Shown here piece by piece: positions 24,860-35,231 of a stretch of 64,000 nt of DNA. This DNA is from a bacterium. Its GTDB lineage: Bacteria; Orphanbacterota; Orphanbacteria; Orphanbacterales; Orphanbacteraceae. The notes under the pieces are model-generated. The model was not told the origin of the DNA. It worked only from the letters and a program-made list of their open reading frames with translations, and made no database searches. The first letter of the stretch is position 1; each line of letters opens with the position of its first letter. The translations under genes were made by a program, and so were the position numbers. The stretch lies in NCBI GenBank assembly GCA_025782575.1, contig JALGYY010000004.1, forward strand, positions 124,001-188,000. The letters run 5' to 3'.

Positions 24860-27187
24860 TTAGGAGTGGCCGCTTGTGGTCGCCACGTCAGTCTGCGCGC
24901 GCCCAGCCAGGAGCCCGGGGCTCATGAGCGAAAGCAGGGCCGGGAAGGCGAACAGCGTCGTGAAACCGCTCACGAGCATGATCGCGAAGAAAAATGCTCC
25001 CACTGTAATGTAGGGAACGAGGTTGGCGAAGAACATCGGAACGAAACCGATTGCGATCACGAGGATGTTGCGCGTGATCGCCTGCGCGGGTGTGCGGAAC
25101 ATCCCCTCCATGGCACCGCGGAATGATCCGGACGCCTTGTACTGCTCGCGGCTTCGCTGCAGGAAGTGGATTGCAAAGTCGATTGAAAGGCCGAGCGTGA
25201 GCGAAGAGAGCACCGCCGTCGGCATGTCATAGGGCCTTCCGATGAAACCGATAAAGCCGTAGACGAGTGCGATCGTCGCCGTCAGCGGAATCATCGACAG
25301 AACTCCCATCCAGAACGACCGGAACAGGAACATCATCATGAAAAGTACCACGACGAAACTTCCGGCCAGCGCTTTCGTCATCCCCGAGACCATCTTCTGC
25401 TGCCAGACGACATTGATGTAGGAGAGACCCGCCCAGCCGATCGTGAGGCCGGGGGGCGGATTATCGGCCATGAAAGCGCGCGACTTTTCAACCACGGCGG
25501 CCACGGCGCGGTTTTCACCCTTGTGCATCTGCACCCATAAGTTGGCGCGGTCCGCTTCGGGTGTGATGAACTTAAAGAGATCGTCCGGGTCGCCGCCCGA
25601 CATCTCATAAAGAAAGAGGAACTGCGCGATTTCATCGCGTGTTTCGGGAATCACGGCTTCCGCCGGATCGCCGAGCATCTCCTCCCGCATTTTCTTCACG
25701 ATGTCGGTAATCGCCGTCGTCGCGCCCACGTTTTCGAGCTTGTTCAGGTGGAGCTGGAGGGACTCGATGTAATGCATAGCTGCCGGATCCTTGAGCCCCC
25801 CCTCTTCCTCCGCCTTGATTGATATGTAAGCAATGTAAGTGCCCGCCAGGTGGTCGTTCATCACCCTGTCCGCCACGCGAAGGGGGTGAGCTTTTTTGAA
25901 CCAGTTTACCGGGTTGTCATTTGCCTCGATACGGAAGAGTCCGAATACCGAGACAATCAGTAAAGCCGCGCCGACCCCGACGATGAGCTTGTTCCGCCGG
26001 AGAGAGAAGTCGCGGATAAAGGTCATTGCCCTGTGCATGGTCGACCCGCTCTCTTCGTGGGCGCCGAAGCTCTCCAGTTGTTTTTTGGAAAGAAGCGCTG
26101 CGTAGGCGGTGTTGAAAAGAACGGACAGAAGCCAGGCGGACGCCACGCCGAACGCGACAAAGGCGCCGAACACCTGCACCGGAGGAATGGGTGTCAGAAT
26201 GAGTGACGTGAACCCGACTACGGTGGTCATGGACGTAAAGATCATCGGCACGAACAACTCGTCCATCGTTTCTCGAATCGTCGTGCTCATGTCGTGGGTC
26301 TTGCGATATCGGTGGTGGAACTCGCTCAGGATGTGAATCGAATTCAACACGGCAATCGGTATCAGGAATATGGGAATCATCGAACTCATGATGTGAACCG
26401 TGTAGCCGAGTCCGATGAGGAGCCCCATGGTCCACACCACACTCATGAGCGCGACGATCATCGGAGCGATCACGATCACCGCATTCCGGAAGAAGTAGAG
26501 CATCAGAAGAAAGATGAGTAGAAACGCCATCGGAGCAGAAACCGCCATCTGGCGGAACATTTCGTCGCCGAACGTCGCCTCGGCGATGGGGATACCGGCC
26601 AGGTGATATTCCTCGTTCCCGGTTTCTTTTTCGATAATCCCCTCGATCTCCCGGGCCACACCGAGAGCGACCTCTTTCGACTCGAGGGGGATAAAAATGG
26701 CGATCGTCGTGCCGTCGTCGGAAGCGAGCTTACCCCTGAGAACCGGATTCTTCTTGATCTGGACGAGGATGCGATCGGCCTCCTCCTGGGTTTCCGGCGC
26801 CTCTTCCATTAGAGTTTCGATCCTGAGAACACCCTCGTCGGTCGTATAGATGTCGTCCACTTCCGTGGGGGCCATGATGTCGTACTCGATCACCCCTTCA
26901 ATGTCCCGAATCTGCTCGGTGATACGCGCCACACGGCCGAGTGTTTCCGGGTTGAACGCGCCATCTTCCCGAACGATGCCCAGTACGAGCATGTCGTGAA
27001 GACCGAACACCTCTTTCACCTCATGGTGAAAGATACGGACCTCTTCGTCCTCGGGAAGCATGTTCTCCGGGTCGGTATCGATGATGATCTTCGGCATCTG
27101 CAGGCCGAACAGGATCGTCACGAGTACCGTCGCCGCAATCACGAGCTTCGGGTGGTTGATCGACAGATTGACCAGGAGCCTTTTCAC
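24860..27187 (-). CDS. RND/MMPL family transporter (HpnN-like)
   Basis: 775 residues, the half-size RND form with two repeats of one helix, a large periplasmic loop, then five helices. The first helix is at 16-32, periplasmic loop 1 (DTDPENMLPEDEEV onward) runs to about 210, and the second half begins near residue 395. Family relatives export hopanoids, sterols or other lipids. It starts at GTG with GGAGGAGG. It heads an operon with a LolA-like protein, a barrel and DUF2892, controlled by a predicted sigma-54 promoter 55 bases upstream and probably by the divergent activator gene. Confidence 0.92.
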   Translation of the reverse strand: MKRLLVNLSINHPKLVIAATVLVTILFGLQMPKIIIDTDPENMLPEDEEVRIFHHEVKEVFGLHDMLVLGIVREDGAFNPETLGRVARITEQIRDIEGVIEYDIMAPTEVDDIYTTDEGVLRIETLMEEAPETQEEADRILVQIKKNPVLRGKLASDDGTTIAIFIPLESKEVALGVAREIEGIIEKETGNEEYHLAGIPIAEATFGDEMFRQMAVSAPMAFLLIFLLMLYFFRNAVIVIAPMIVALMSVVWTMGLLIGLGYTVHIMSSMIPIFLIPIAVLNSIHILSEFHHRYRKTHDMSTTIRETMDELFVPMIFTSMTTVVGFTSLILTPIPPVQVFGAFVAFGVASAWLLSVLFNTAYAALLSKKQLESFGAHEESGSTMHRAMTFIRDFSLRRNKLIVGVGAALLIVSVFGLFRIEANDNPVNWFKKAHPLRVADRVMNDHLAGTYIAYISIKAEEEGGLKDPAAMHYIESLQLHLNKLENVGATTAITDIVKKMREEMLGDPAEAVIPETRDEIAQFLFLYEMSGGDPDDLFKFITPEADRANLWVQMHKGENRAVAAVVEKSRAFMADNPPPGLTIGWAGLSYINVVWQQKMVSGMTKALAGSFVVVLFMMMFLFRSFWMGVLSMIPLTATIALVYGFIGFIGRPYDMPTAVLSSLTLGLSIDFAIHFLQRSREQYKASGSFRGAMEGMFRTPAQAITRNILVIAIGFVPMFFANLVPYITVGAFFFAIMLVSGFTTLFAFPALLSLMSPGLLAGRAQTDVATTSGHS

Positions 27188-27242
27188 GCGTTCCTCCTCC
27201 CGGCGTCAGGCCGGTGGATTTTCAGTTCAAGCAGACCTTATC

Positions 27243-27257
27243 GCAATCCTGGGGCCA
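27243..27257 (-). promoter_or_regulatory. Sigma-54 (-24/-12) promoter of the RND operon
   Basis: Reading the minus strand: TGGCCCCAGGATTGC, with the invariant GG and GC exactly ten bases apart, as in the consensus TGGCAC-N5-TTGC. The start would fall about 12 bases downstream, leaving a leader of about 45 bases before the GTG. A 7-bp hairpin, CTGGGGC-N5-GCCCCAG (27249-27267), overlaps the -24 element. Confidence 0.7.
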
Positions 27258-27376
27258 CTCGCCCCAGCAACAGACAGGTAGACGCTCAACCCCTTACAGA
27301 TCAGCCGATTAGGTTGTCGGATCGGCTGCCATGGGAGTTCGTCCACCATCAAATCGTTGCACAACCAAAAGGGAAA

Positions 27377-27393
27377 TGCAATGCTCTGTTGCA
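27377..27393. promoter_or_regulatory. Candidate enhancer site for the sigma-54 activator
   Basis: Inverted repeat TGCAA-N7-TTGCA, about 120 bp upstream of the -24 element. Nearby are TCGTTGC (27354-27360) and its complement GCAACGA at 27408-27414 and 27443-27449. This is the normal distance range for enhancer-binding proteins. Confidence 0.4.
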
Positions 27394-27461
27394 GAAAGTC
27401 GGACAGCGCAACGATCCGATGATGCATCACGAGCCGAGCACCGCAACGAGGGGGTAGGGCC

Positions 27462-28865
27462 ATGGAACAACCGACTCTTGGAAGCCTGGAGATCTGTCTC
27501 GCCCAGAAGGCGAACATGGAAGCGATCTTCCATGCCGTGGCTGACGGGATCATCACCGTGGACCCCCAACTGAGGGTGAGCGGCCTGAACCGTGCGGCCG
27601 AAACCTTGCTCGGTGTCGGCGCGGCCGATGGCATTGCCCGCTCCGTTGATGATGTTCTGCCCGGCCAGCTCTGGGACGTGGGCGCCCTGCTCCGCGCAAT
27701 AATGAAAAGCCGGGAACCTGCCCGGAACAGGGAGAACCTCATTACCAGGCAGGATGGAGAGGAGCGGCGGGTTCTGGTCACGGCCAGCCACCTTCTCGAT
27801 AAGCGGGAAGATCTGGCCGGTGCGGTCATTGTATTTCGGGATATCACCGAAATCCGGGCACTCGAAGCGCGGCTCGAACAGCGTGCGGCCCTTCACGGCC
27901 TTGTAGGTAAAGCGCGCTCCATGCAGGAGATCTATCATCTCATCGAGCAGGTGGCGCCCACCGACTCGACCGTCCTCATTCAGGGGGAGAGCGGTACGGG
28001 CAAGGAACTCGTGGCAGATGCCATTCACAGGAGTAGCCGGCGCCAGAACGGCCCGTTCATCAAGGTAAACTGCTCGGCCCTGTCGGAACATCTCCTCGAG
28101 AGTGAGCTGTTCGGTCATGTGAAGGGGTCGTTCACGGGGGCGACGCACGATCGCAAGGGGCGGTTCGAGCTAGCCGACGGTGGCACGCTGTTTCTCGATG
28201 AGATCGGCGATCTCAGCGAAGCGATTCAGGTGAAGCTCCTGCGGGTAATCCAGGAGCGAGAGATCGAACGGGTAGGGGACACGAAGACCGTTCCGATCAA
28301 TGTGCGAGTGATTGCCGCGACACACAGGCAGCTTCGCAAGCTGGTCGAAGAGGGCCGCTTCCGCGACGATCTCTACTACAGGCTGAATGTGATTCCGATC
28401 GACGTCCCCCCCTTGCGCTCCCGGCGTGAGGATATCCCCGACCTCGCCGCCCTGTTCCTCGGCGTATTCGCCGAACAGATGGGCAAGGAAGTTTCGAGAA
28501 TTTCTCCCGATGCGTTGCGGGCGTTTCTGGATTACCGATGGCCGGGAAACGTGCGGGAACTTCGGAACGCTGTGGAACATGGCGTGGTAAAGTGCCTTAA
28601 CACCACGCTTCTCGTTGAAGACCTTCCGAGGGAAATCGCGGAGGAAGCGGGCCGGAGAGTGGGCGCGCCGCAATCGAGCGGGGGGGGGAGATCCTCCCGG
28701 GCGAGCAATTATGCGCAAAGCCATCGAATCGGGGATGACCAGGCCGCCATTCGAGATGCGCTGGAGCGAACGGGGTGGAATCGGGGCCGCGCTGCAAAGC
28801 TGCTCGGAATCGAGCGGACCACCCTCTGGCGGAAGATGAAAAAGCTGGGCATCGGGCAGGACTAG
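27462..28865 (+). CDS. Sigma-54-dependent transcriptional activator, PAS-AAA+-Fis
   Basis: 467 residues. PAS sensor domain about 15-135 ([14 protein letters not shown]...FRDITE), AAA+ domain about 150-390 with Walker A GESGTGKE (175-182), the sigma-54 contact loop GSFTGA (222-227; the usual GAFTGA with Ala to Ser), Walker [11 protein letters not shown] (241-250), and a Fis-type helix-turn-helix at the C-terminus ([18 protein letters not shown]). It opens the sigma-54 closed complex by ATP hydrolysis. It is divergent from the RND operon, which has a sigma-54 promoter and enhancer-like repeats between the two genes. No sensor kinase is adjacent, so the PAS domain probably senses a ligand directly. 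Confidence 0.95.
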   Translation: MEQPTLGSLEICLAQKANMEAIFHAVADGIITVDPQLRVSGLNRAAETLLGVGAADGIARSVDDVLPGQLWDVGALLRAIMKSREPARNRENLITRQDGEERRVLVTASHLLDKREDLAGAVIVFRDITEIRALEARLEQRAALHGLVGKARSMQEIYHLIEQVAPTDSTVLIQGESGTGKELVADAIHRSSRRQNGPFIKVNCSALSEHLLESELFGHVKGSFTGATHDRKGRFELADGGTLFLDEIGDLSEAIQVKLLRVIQEREIERVGDTKTVPINVRVIAATHRQLRKLVEEGRFRDDLYYRLNVIPIDVPPLRSRREDIPDLAALFLGVFAEQMGKEVSRISPDALRAFLDYRWPGNVRELRNAVEHGVVKCLNTTLLVEDLPREIAEEAGRRVGAPQSSGGGRSSRASNYAQSHRIGDDQAAIRDALERTGWNRGRAAKLLGIERTTLWRKMKKLGIGQD

Positions 28866-28896
28866 TCCGAGCGCCCCCTTGAGAGGAGATTCACCG

Positions 28897-29382
28897 TTGT
28901 TTCCCGAAATTCCACCCTGGTATGAGCTTCATTCACTGATCATCCATTTCCCGATCGCTTTGCTGGTCCTGGCCACCGGTTTTCTGGTTGCGGCGCTCAT
29001 TCGACCGGAAAAGCGGTTCCAGGTAACAGCCCTGCTGCTCATCGTGCTCGGTACGGCGGGGATTTTTCTCGCGATCGAGACGGGTGAGGCGGCGGAAGAT
29101 ACGGTAATCCAGAATGACGCCCAGCACGATGTCCTTCATGAACACGAGGAGCTGGCGGAAAAGACGAGGCCGGTCTTCGCCGCGCTCGCGTTGGTGCTCG
29201 GCGCCTTCCTCTGGTACAGCCGGAAGCGTAGTCAAGGCCGCTTTGCCCGCGGGCCGGCCGCTCTCTATCTTATTCTGTACGTTGCCGGGCTGCTGCTTCT
29301 CCTGAACGCGGCGCAACATGGCGGCGAGCTGGTCCACAAAAGTGGCCCCCACAAGCATTACGGTATTACCCCCTCCTCTTAA
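28897..29382 (+). CDS. DUF2231 integral membrane protein
   Basis: 161 residues from TTG 28897, chosen because GAGAGGAG (28881-28888) is properly placed; the TTG at 28879 would put that SD inside the gene. The family signature is the early HSLIIHFPIALL helix; four membrane helices in total, with histidines near the membrane faces (HDVLHEHEEL, NAAQHGGELVH). Related proteins often look like haem-binding or cytochrome-associated membrane subunits, but no function is established. It follows the activator gene by about 30 bases in the same direction. Confidence 0.8.
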   Translation: MFPEIPPWYELHSLIIHFPIALLVLATGFLVAALIRPEKRFQVTALLLIVLGTAGIFLAIETGEAAEDTVIQNDAQHDVLHEHEELAEKTRPVFAALALVLGAFLWYSRKRSQGRFARGPAALYLILYVAGLLLLLNAAQHGGELVHKSGPHKHYGITPSS

Positions 29383-29424
29383 GGCGACTTTCCCGGCCCC
29401 GGGGGCGTTGCATCTGTTGCACAC

Positions 29425-29455
29425 CCCCGCTCCGGCGGCCAGGCCGGGGTCTTTT
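29425..29455 (+). terminator. Rho-independent terminator-like hairpin
   Basis: CCCCG...CGGGG (29425-29449) with internal GGCC pairing, followed by TCTTTT. It lies 43 bases after the DUF2231 stop and before trxA. Confidence 0.45.
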
Positions 29456-29581
29456 CCCCTCTCGAGGGTTGCCGCAACCCCTTTCAAGACAAGACCTTTC
29501 CACTTTACCCCGCCAATTGTCACGAATCCTGCATTGTAATTTGGGCGTAGACATGGAAACCAACCTGTGGAGGTATTAATC

Positions 29582-29920
29582 ATGTCAGAAGCACTCTCAA
29601 TTCAAGATAATCAGTTTGATGAAATCGTTGCCGGCTCAAGCATTCCAGTGGTGGTCGATTTCTGGGCGCCCTGGTGCGGTCCGTGCAAGATGACCGCCCC
29701 CGTGATCGATGCTCTCGCGGCCGATCTCGACGGCAAGGTCCTTTTTGTGAAGATCAACGTGGACGACAACCAGACGTACGCTACGAAGTATGGCGTTCAG
29801 GGCATTCCAACATTTCTCTTCTTCAAGGACGGCGAAGTAGTGGAGAGGCTGGTGGGCGCTTTGCCCGAAGCGCCATTTCGGGAAGCGGTGGACGAGGCAT
29901 TCGATCTCAAACCGGCGTAA
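29582..29920 (+). CDS. trxA: Thioredoxin
   Basis: 112 residues, the standard thioredoxin size. Active site WCGPC at 31-35, preceded by VVVDFWAP; cis-proline P76 in GIPTF; conserved Asp in the VVDFW strand. It reduces protein disulfides in the cytoplasm with NADPH via thioredoxin reductase. SD GGAGG lies upstream of the ATG at 29582; the in-frame ATG at 29567 is too close to that SD. Monocistronic, convergent with the next membrane-protein gene. Confidence 0.96.
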   Translation: MSEALSIQDNQFDEIVAGSSIPVVVDFWAPWCGPCKMTAPVIDALAADLDGKVLFVKINVDDNQTYATKYGVQGIPTFLFFKDGEVVERLVGALPEAPFREAVDEAFDLKPA

Positions 29921-29960
29921 GCCGGGTTGGTCGTCCCTCGGGCTGATCCAAGAGGTGACG

Positions 29961-31352
29961 CTACCCGCTTTCGTCTTGCTCCTGAAGCGTCTCCGCCAGG
30001 GGGACGGCCGCGAGAAAGAAGAAGATCGGCCCGAAATAGTTAACGTGGAAAATCCGCGAAAGAAACAGGTACGCAAAGAGGAATAGTGTGAACGAGATCA
30101 ATGCCGTCGCCGGCGTGTTTCGTTTCAGCTGCCTGCGGAGGAGCAGGAACAAGAGCGGAATGAGCACCGGTACCTGAATCACCCAGAAGGGGAAGTATTC
30201 GAAACGGTCTTTCACAAGGGGAATCAGGTTGACCAGATTGGCGATCCCGTAGCCGGGGGTTCCTCCCAGCGGATAGCTTACTTTCGCCGAGCCCGTGTTG
30301 AATGCAAACGTATCCTCGTAGAACGCGGCCGGGTTCCAGAGAAAAAACGGAAGCACAAGCAGCATCAGCGGGATAATGGCGGGCGCTGTCGCCCGCAGGC
30401 CCCGCATCGCCCGCTCCCTCCAGTCCCCCCGGCCCCCACTCACGAGAAGAGCGAAGAAGGGGAGAAAAAGCAGGGCGAACTGCTTTGTTGCGCAGGCAAG
30501 ACCGAGAAAGACTGCCGCAGCAGCCACTCTTCTCGTCGCGACCAGATGGACGGCCACAACCAGAAAAGCCGTAACGAGCACATCGTTTCTTCCCTGCACC
30601 AGATGAGGCACCAGAAAGGGATTCAAACCCCAGATCGCCGCAAGCGCAAACCGACTGTCAGGATCGCGAGCCCACCGGACTACCAGAAAAAACGGGAGGA
30701 AATACGCGGCAAGATAGATATAGCGGGCGTCGTAACCGTTTCCGGGGCCACCCCCGGCCAGAAGAAACGGCGCGTGAATCAGAAACGAAAGAGGGAAGTA
30801 CGGCAAGTGGTCGATCGCAGGATTTCCCTCTCCCCACTCCAGTTCTCCCATGACCGTTCCCGAGTAATCCGCTTCGTAGGGATTCTTGCCGCCCGCCAGG
30901 AACCGGACGGCTTCTTCCGTCTGGATCACACCACCGTCGTGAGCATGCCCGCGGGGAGTCACGTCGTATCGAAGCGAAATCTCTGCTGCAATCGGAAGGA
31001 CCACTAGAAGAAGAACGAAAAGCCCGAGCATGACGACCCGGAATCGGCGCCGCCCCGCCGGGGATAAGCCGAACACCCCGAACGCTCCGAGCCCGTAGAC
31101 AAGGAGAAGTCCGACCGCCACCATGGTCTTGATGGCCCCCAACGGATTGTCGATCAGGCTGCGCTCGAAGAATCGGGCCCATCCGTCGCCCGAAAGGCTG
31201 AGGTCGCCGAGCATGCGGCCGAATTCCAGCTCCGGCTCGACAGGTAGATTCGCGAACACCAATAAAAATAGAATCAGGAATTCGAGAGGAAACCGCGCGA
31301 AAAGGCCTTGCCGGACCCTGAGGCCCTCTTGAATTCGATCGTTTGCCTGCAT
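29961..31352 (-). CDS. GT-C (GT87-like) polytopic membrane protein
   Basis: 463 residues with about ten membrane helices. The periplasmic loop after the early helices contains the NPYEADYSG and HLPYFPLSFL segments, and a later QGRNDVLVT helix start is typical of DUF2029/GT87-like mannosyltransferase relatives. These GT-C enzymes use polyprenyl-phosphate sugars. The substrate is unknown, and the catalytic aspartate cannot be assigned with certainty. It stands alone on the minus strand between trxA and the YfiR-like gene. Confidence 0.7.
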   Translation of the reverse strand: MQANDRIQEGLRVRQGLFARFPLEFLILFLLVFANLPVEPELEFGRMLGDLSLSGDGWARFFERSLIDNPLGAIKTMVAVGLLLVYGLGAFGVFGLSPAGRRRFRVVMLGLFVLLLVVLPIAAEISLRYDVTPRGHAHDGGVIQTEEAVRFLAGGKNPYEADYSGTVMGELEWGEGNPAIDHLPYFPLSFLIHAPFLLAGGGPGNGYDARYIYLAAYFLPFFLVVRWARDPDSRFALAAIWGLNPFLVPHLVQGRNDVLVTAFLVVAVHLVATRRVAAAAVFLGLACATKQFALLFLPFFALLVSGGRGDWRERAMRGLRATAPAIIPLMLLVLPFFLWNPAAFYEDTFAFNTGSAKVSYPLGGTPGYGIANLVNLIPLVKDRFEYFPFWVIQVPVLIPLLFLLLRRQLKRNTPATALISFTLFLFAYLFLSRIFHVNYFGPIFFFLAAVPLAETLQEQDESG

Positions 31353-31592
31353 TTCTCCAGACTAGCCCCGATCCGCCCGAAATTCACGGCTGAAATCAGC
31401 CCCGGGGGTTGGCGAACACGGATACTAGCGGCCGAATTCTCTCTCCCCCGTTCCGCACCCCGAACATCAAGTGCTTATCATAATCGCCGATACATAGGTA
31501 TAAGGGAAAACCCGCGCCCGCCGGGTGGGTCCGACTATCAAGCCCGGCGCGGAGAGAAACTGGCAAGCTACCCGGGAACAGTGGGACAACCT

Positions 31593-32156
31593 ATGCTTAT
31601 TCGCCCCATATCAGCCCTGCTTCTGCTCGTGCTCACCTGTGCGCTTGCCGTCCCGGGAGCCGCGCTTGGCGGAACCTCGTCGGAGTACCGCGTTAAAGCC
31701 GCCTTTCTTCTCAACTTTCTCAAGTTCATCGAATGGCCGAAGGATGTCTTCGCTGACAGCGAGGAGAAGATTGTCGTCGCCATCGTCGGGGACGATCCAT
31801 TTGGAGCTCTTCTCGAGGAGGCCTTCGCCGGGAAGACAGTTCGAGGGCGATCCGTCTCTATCATCCGGCACAAAAACCTTCCGGTCTCGACCGAGGCGGA
31901 TGTCGTCTTCGTCGGACCCTCTGAAGACAGGAGGCTGCGGGAGATTCTCGGTTCTCTCGAAGGGGTGGCCATCCTGACAATTGGCGAGTCCGAACGATTC
32001 GGCGACGCCGGGGGCATGATCCGCCTCTTTGTGGAGAACCGAAAAGTTCTGTTCGAAGTCAATCCGGACGAGGCGGCGCGATCGGACCTGAAGATCAGCT
32101 CCAAACTCCTCGGCATTGCTCGCATCCGGGGGCGGAGCGGCGAAAGGGGATCCTGA
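31593..32156 (+). CDS. YfiR-like periplasmic regulator (DUF4154)
   Basis: 187 residues, with a signal peptide (about 1-26) and the YfiR/DUF4154 pattern: [19 protein letters not shown] (31-49), then [10 protein letters not shown] and [18 protein letters not shown]. In Pseudomonas, YfiR is a periplasmic repressor that acts on the CHASE8 domain of the diguanylate cyclase YfiN. Here the gene is followed after 2 bases by a CHASE8-bearing histidine kinase, so the same periplasmic input probably drives a phosphorelay instead. Only a weak ribosome-binding site is visible before the ATG. Confidence 0.88.
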   Translation: MLIRPISALLLLVLTCALAVPGAALGGTSSEYRVKAAFLLNFLKFIEWPKDVFADSEEKIVVAIVGDDPFGALLEEAFAGKTVRGRSVSIIRHKNLPVSTEADVVFVGPSEDRRLREILGSLEGVAILTIGESERFGDAGGMIRLFVENRKVLFEVNPDEAARSDLKISSKLLGIARIRGRSGERGS

Positions 32157-32158
32157 GC

Positions 32159-34567
32159 TTGATCTCCATTGCCAGGAATTCGATTCCCCGAAAGCTCGTC
32201 CTTCTGAACGTCGTCTCTGTCGGCACCGCCCTCCTGATCATTTCCCTCGCCTTCGCCGCTTTCGAGGTGTTAAGCGAAAAGCGGGAGATGGAAGAGGAGC
32301 TCGAGACTCTTGCCAAGCTCCTCGGTACGCACTCGTCGGCCGCCCTGCTGTTCCAGGATCAGGATGCAGCCAACGAAACGCTTGCCTCGCTGGGGGCGGT
32401 CGAAAAAATCGTATCAGCTCGGTTGCTCGACTCGGGGGGCGTTCTCTTTGCCGAGTTCCTGTCTGTCGGCTCCTCTGCCGCCCCTTACGTTCATCGCCAC
32501 GATGTCCCCCTCTGGTACGTAGGAGGCCTCTGCCACTTCCACCAGGATATTGTTGCCGACGGCGAGGTTGTCGGCTGCATCTATCTTCAGGCCAGTACGG
32601 ACGAGCTTCGGGACTCTCTTCTACAATTGGGCAGGATCGCGCTCGCTGCCATCTTCATCGCGGCCGTCCTGGCGATCCTCTTCGGCGCCAAGCTTCAACG
32701 GGCGATAACAGACCCCCTGGTTCGCCTCGCCGAGCTTTCCAGACGCGTCTCTCGTGACAAAAACTATTCCGTCCGTGCTCCGTCGGGGCCCGAGGACGAA
32801 ATCGGTTCGCTCATCGAAGGATTCAACATGATGCTCTCCGGCATCGAAGAGCGCGACCGGGAACTCGAAGAACATCGAATTCTGCTCGAAGAAAAGGTTC
32901 GGGAACGAACGGAGGATCTTGTTCTCGCCAACCGGGAACTCGTTCAGGCCAAAGAAAAGGCCGAAGCGGCGACCAGGGCGAAGGGTGTTTTTCTCGCCAA
33001 CATGAGCCACGAGCTGCGAACCCCCATGACCGGCATCGTGGGCATGTCCGATATCCTGCTCGACACCGACCTCGACCAGTCACAACGGGAGTGCGCCCGG
33101 ACAATTGAAAAATGTGCCGATACTCTGCTCTCTCTTATAAGCGACATACTTGATTTCTCAAAAATATCGGCCGGTAAGCTCGAGTTCGAAGAAGTCGACT
33201 TTGATCTTGGTCTCGTATTGGAGGACGTCGTCGATGTCCTGGCGCACCGGACCAACAGCAAAGGGCTCGAGCTGATCTGCCACGTCGACCAGGCTGTCCC
33301 TCTTCGTTTTTGTGGTGACCCGAGCCGATTAAGGCAGATCCTCATCAACCTCGTCACGAATGCCGTCAAGTTCACGGAGCACGGCGAGATTCTTGTTGTC
33401 GCTTCGTGCGACGAACAGGGCCCTGAACACAGCATGATTCGCTTCCGCGTAACCGATAGCGGCGTCGGAATCCCCCAGGACCGGCTCGATGCGATATTCG
33501 AGTCGTTTTCCCAAGTGGATGCTTCAACCACGCGACAATTCGGCGGCACTGGGCTCGGCCTGGCGATTTCTAGACAGCTCTCCTCTCTAATGGGAGGGGA
33601 AATCGGAGTGGAGAGTGAGCCGGGGAAAGGCTCGACATTCTGGTTCACGGCAAAGCTCGCCCGACAGCGGGCGGGGAGCAAGGCAATGCCGCCCGCGAAT
33701 CCCGCCGGTCTTGCGGGCCTCCGAGTGCTCATCGTCGATGATAACGCCACCTGTCGGGGGGTTCTAACAAGCCAGGTGGAGTCCCTCGGGTTTCGCGTTA
33801 ACCAGGCGGCGGACGGCGGCGGCGGTCTTGACATGCTCACCCAGGCGGTGGTCGGTGGCGATCCCTATGCTCTGGCTATTATCGATAGTCAGATGCCGGA
33901 GATGAGCGGCGTCGATCTCTGTCGCGAGATCCTGAAGCGCCGCCAATTACAAACCACGAAGCTCGCCTTGCTCTCTTCTGCCGGGGATCCCGGGAAAGCG
34001 GGTATCGGGGCAGGCCTGTGCCCCTCCGCCTGTCTCGCCAAGCCGGTCAGGTTCTCCCGGCTTCGATCCTGGCTGATCTCCCATCTCGGTGATGCGGAAG
34101 AAGCCTTGTCGGGTCAGGGGGACGAGTCCAGTGCGGGGCATTGCCAGACGCTGCCCGCCGGTCCGCCGCTCAAGCTTCTTGTGGCGGAGGATAATCCGGT
34201 GAACCAGCGTGTGCTCCAGCGCATTCTGGAAAAGTTGGGTCACGAAACGGTACATGCCTCCAATGGGCAGGAGGCGATCGATCTGGTGGCCGAAAAATCC
34301 TTCGACCTGATCCTCATGGATTGTCAAATGCCCCAGATAGATGGATTCGAGGCGACACGCCGCCTGCGGGCCGGCGGAACAACTACGGCGATAGTTGCCA
34401 TAACCGCCAACGCCATGGCCGGCGATCGGGCGCTCTGTCTCGCCGCCGGAATGGATGACTACATGAGCAAGCCGATCAGGCCACGGGAGCTTGCTGATAT
34501 TCTGGAAAAGTGGGGGCGTAAGAAAAAAGCATTCGCTACCAGACGCTCGCCCGAGGGAAAACCCTAA
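32159..34567 (+). CDS. Hybrid sensor histidine kinase, CHASE8-HAMP-HisKA-HATPase-REC-REC
   Basis: 802 residues from TTG 32159, two bases after the YfiR-like stop. Membrane helix about 14-37, periplasmic CHASE8-like domain (40-155; [16 protein letters not shown]), second helix 160-177, HAMP 178-232, coiled coil to 275, H284 in MSHELRTP, N-box with N397/N401, DSGVGIP (433-439), GGTGLGLAI (462-470), first receiver with D576, second receiver with D721 ([10 protein letters not shown]) and the switch lysine in SKPI. The first receiver has an SSAG switch region and is probably also functional. No Hpt domain or response-regulator DNA-binding partner is adjacent, so the relay must continue elsewhere. 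Confidence 0.95.
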   Translation: MISIARNSIPRKLVLLNVVSVGTALLIISLAFAAFEVLSEKREMEEELETLAKLLGTHSSAALLFQDQDAANETLASLGAVEKIVSARLLDSGGVLFAEFLSVGSSAAPYVHRHDVPLWYVGGLCHFHQDIVADGEVVGCIYLQASTDELRDSLLQLGRIALAAIFIAAVLAILFGAKLQRAITDPLVRLAELSRRVSRDKNYSVRAPSGPEDEIGSLIEGFNMMLSGIEERDRELEEHRILLEEKVRERTEDLVLANRELVQAKEKAEAATRAKGVFLANMSHELRTPMTGIVGMSDILLDTDLDQSQRECARTIEKCADTLLSLISDILDFSKISAGKLEFEEVDFDLGLVLEDVVDVLAHRTNSKGLELICHVDQAVPLRFCGDPSRLRQILINLVTNAVKFTEHGEILVVASCDEQGPEHSMIRFRVTDSGVGIPQDRLDAIFESFSQVDASTTRQFGGTGLGLAISRQLSSLMGGEIGVESEPGKGSTFWFTAKLARQRAGSKAMPPANPAGLAGLRVLIVDDNATCRGVLTSQVESLGFRVNQAADGGGGLDMLTQAVVGGDPYALAIIDSQMPEMSGVDLCREILKRRQLQTTKLALLSSAGDPGKAGIGAGLCPSACLAKPVRFSRLRSWLISHLGDAEEALSGQGDESSAGHCQTLPAGPPLKLLVAEDNPVNQRVLQRILEKLGHETVHASNGQEAIDLVAEKSFDLILMDCQMPQIDGFEATRRLRAGGTTTAIVAITANAMAGDRALCLAAGMDDYMSKPIRPRELADILEKWGRKKKAFATRRSPEGKP

Positions 34568-34689
34568 GTAAATCGGCCTATGTTGCCGATCATTGGGGCA
34601 GTAGGGCTTTCTGGGTACTTCAAGGGAAAAGGTGCCCGGGCGGCCGAATTTCGACAATCTTCTTCACTCAACGGAGGAACGGGCAGGTC

Positions 34690-35175
34690 ATGTCTCGCTT
34701 TCACCTTATTCTTTTCAGCACATTTCTCGTCCTTCTTTTCCTGGTCTCCGGGTGTTCCACTCACCAGACCGCTCTGAACTATAAGGAGATCAAGGAGTTC
34801 CATGTCGATCGGGGCGAAATTCAGGCCGTAAATCTCGGCCGTGTCGAGGGACGCCACCGGAGTCCCGCATGGGAGAGCTGCGGCTACGCTGCCCGAACAG
34901 CTCTCTGGAAAATGATCAGCGAGGCCAAGAAGATGGGCGCCAACGCTGTCGGTGACCTTCGCTGGCGTGACGGGCGTAGTCCCGATGCGCGCTGCAAGCG
35001 CCGTTGGGGCTATTTCGTCTTTCCTCTCTTCTATCTAACCCCCGCGTTCATGGACGCCCAGATCGTCGCGACGGCCTACCTGGTCGAAGACCCCGACCTG
35101 GCACTCTACTCGCTCCCCGCCGAACCGGGCGAAGAAGGGGCCCTTGTCGAAAGGATGCTTGCCGGGCTTCGGTAG
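34690..35175 (+). CDS. Small lipoprotein of unknown function
   Basis: 161 residues; signal peptide with lipobox LVSGC (about residue 22). GGAGG 12 bases upstream of the ATG. The mature part contains ALWKMISEAKKMGANAVGDLRW, a helix-strand pattern shared with small YbjQ/DUF4156-like lipoproteins, but I cannot assign a family. In the classic yfiBNR operon the third gene is an OmpA-type lipoprotein; this one has no OmpA motif, so it is not a YfiB homologue by sequence. It lies between the hybrid kinase and the EAL-HDOD gene on the same strand, and may belong to the signalling unit. Confidence 0.7.
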   Translation: MSRFHLILFSTFLVLLFLVSGCSTHQTALNYKEIKEFHVDRGEIQAVNLGRVEGRHRSPAWESCGYAARTALWKMISEAKKMGANAVGDLRWRDGRSPDARCKRRWGYFVFPLFYLTPAFMDAQIVATAYLVEDPDLALYSLPAEPGEEGALVERMLAGLR

Positions 35176-35231
35176 TCGACAAAACGTCGATGTCTGCCGC
35201 TGCTCCGCTTCTTTCTCCGGAGCTGAATATT

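Noticed and set aside
27249-27267. Rho-independent terminator at the CTGGGGC/GCCCCAG hairpin
   Set aside because: It has no T-tract on either strand and overlaps the -24 element of the sigma-54 promoter.
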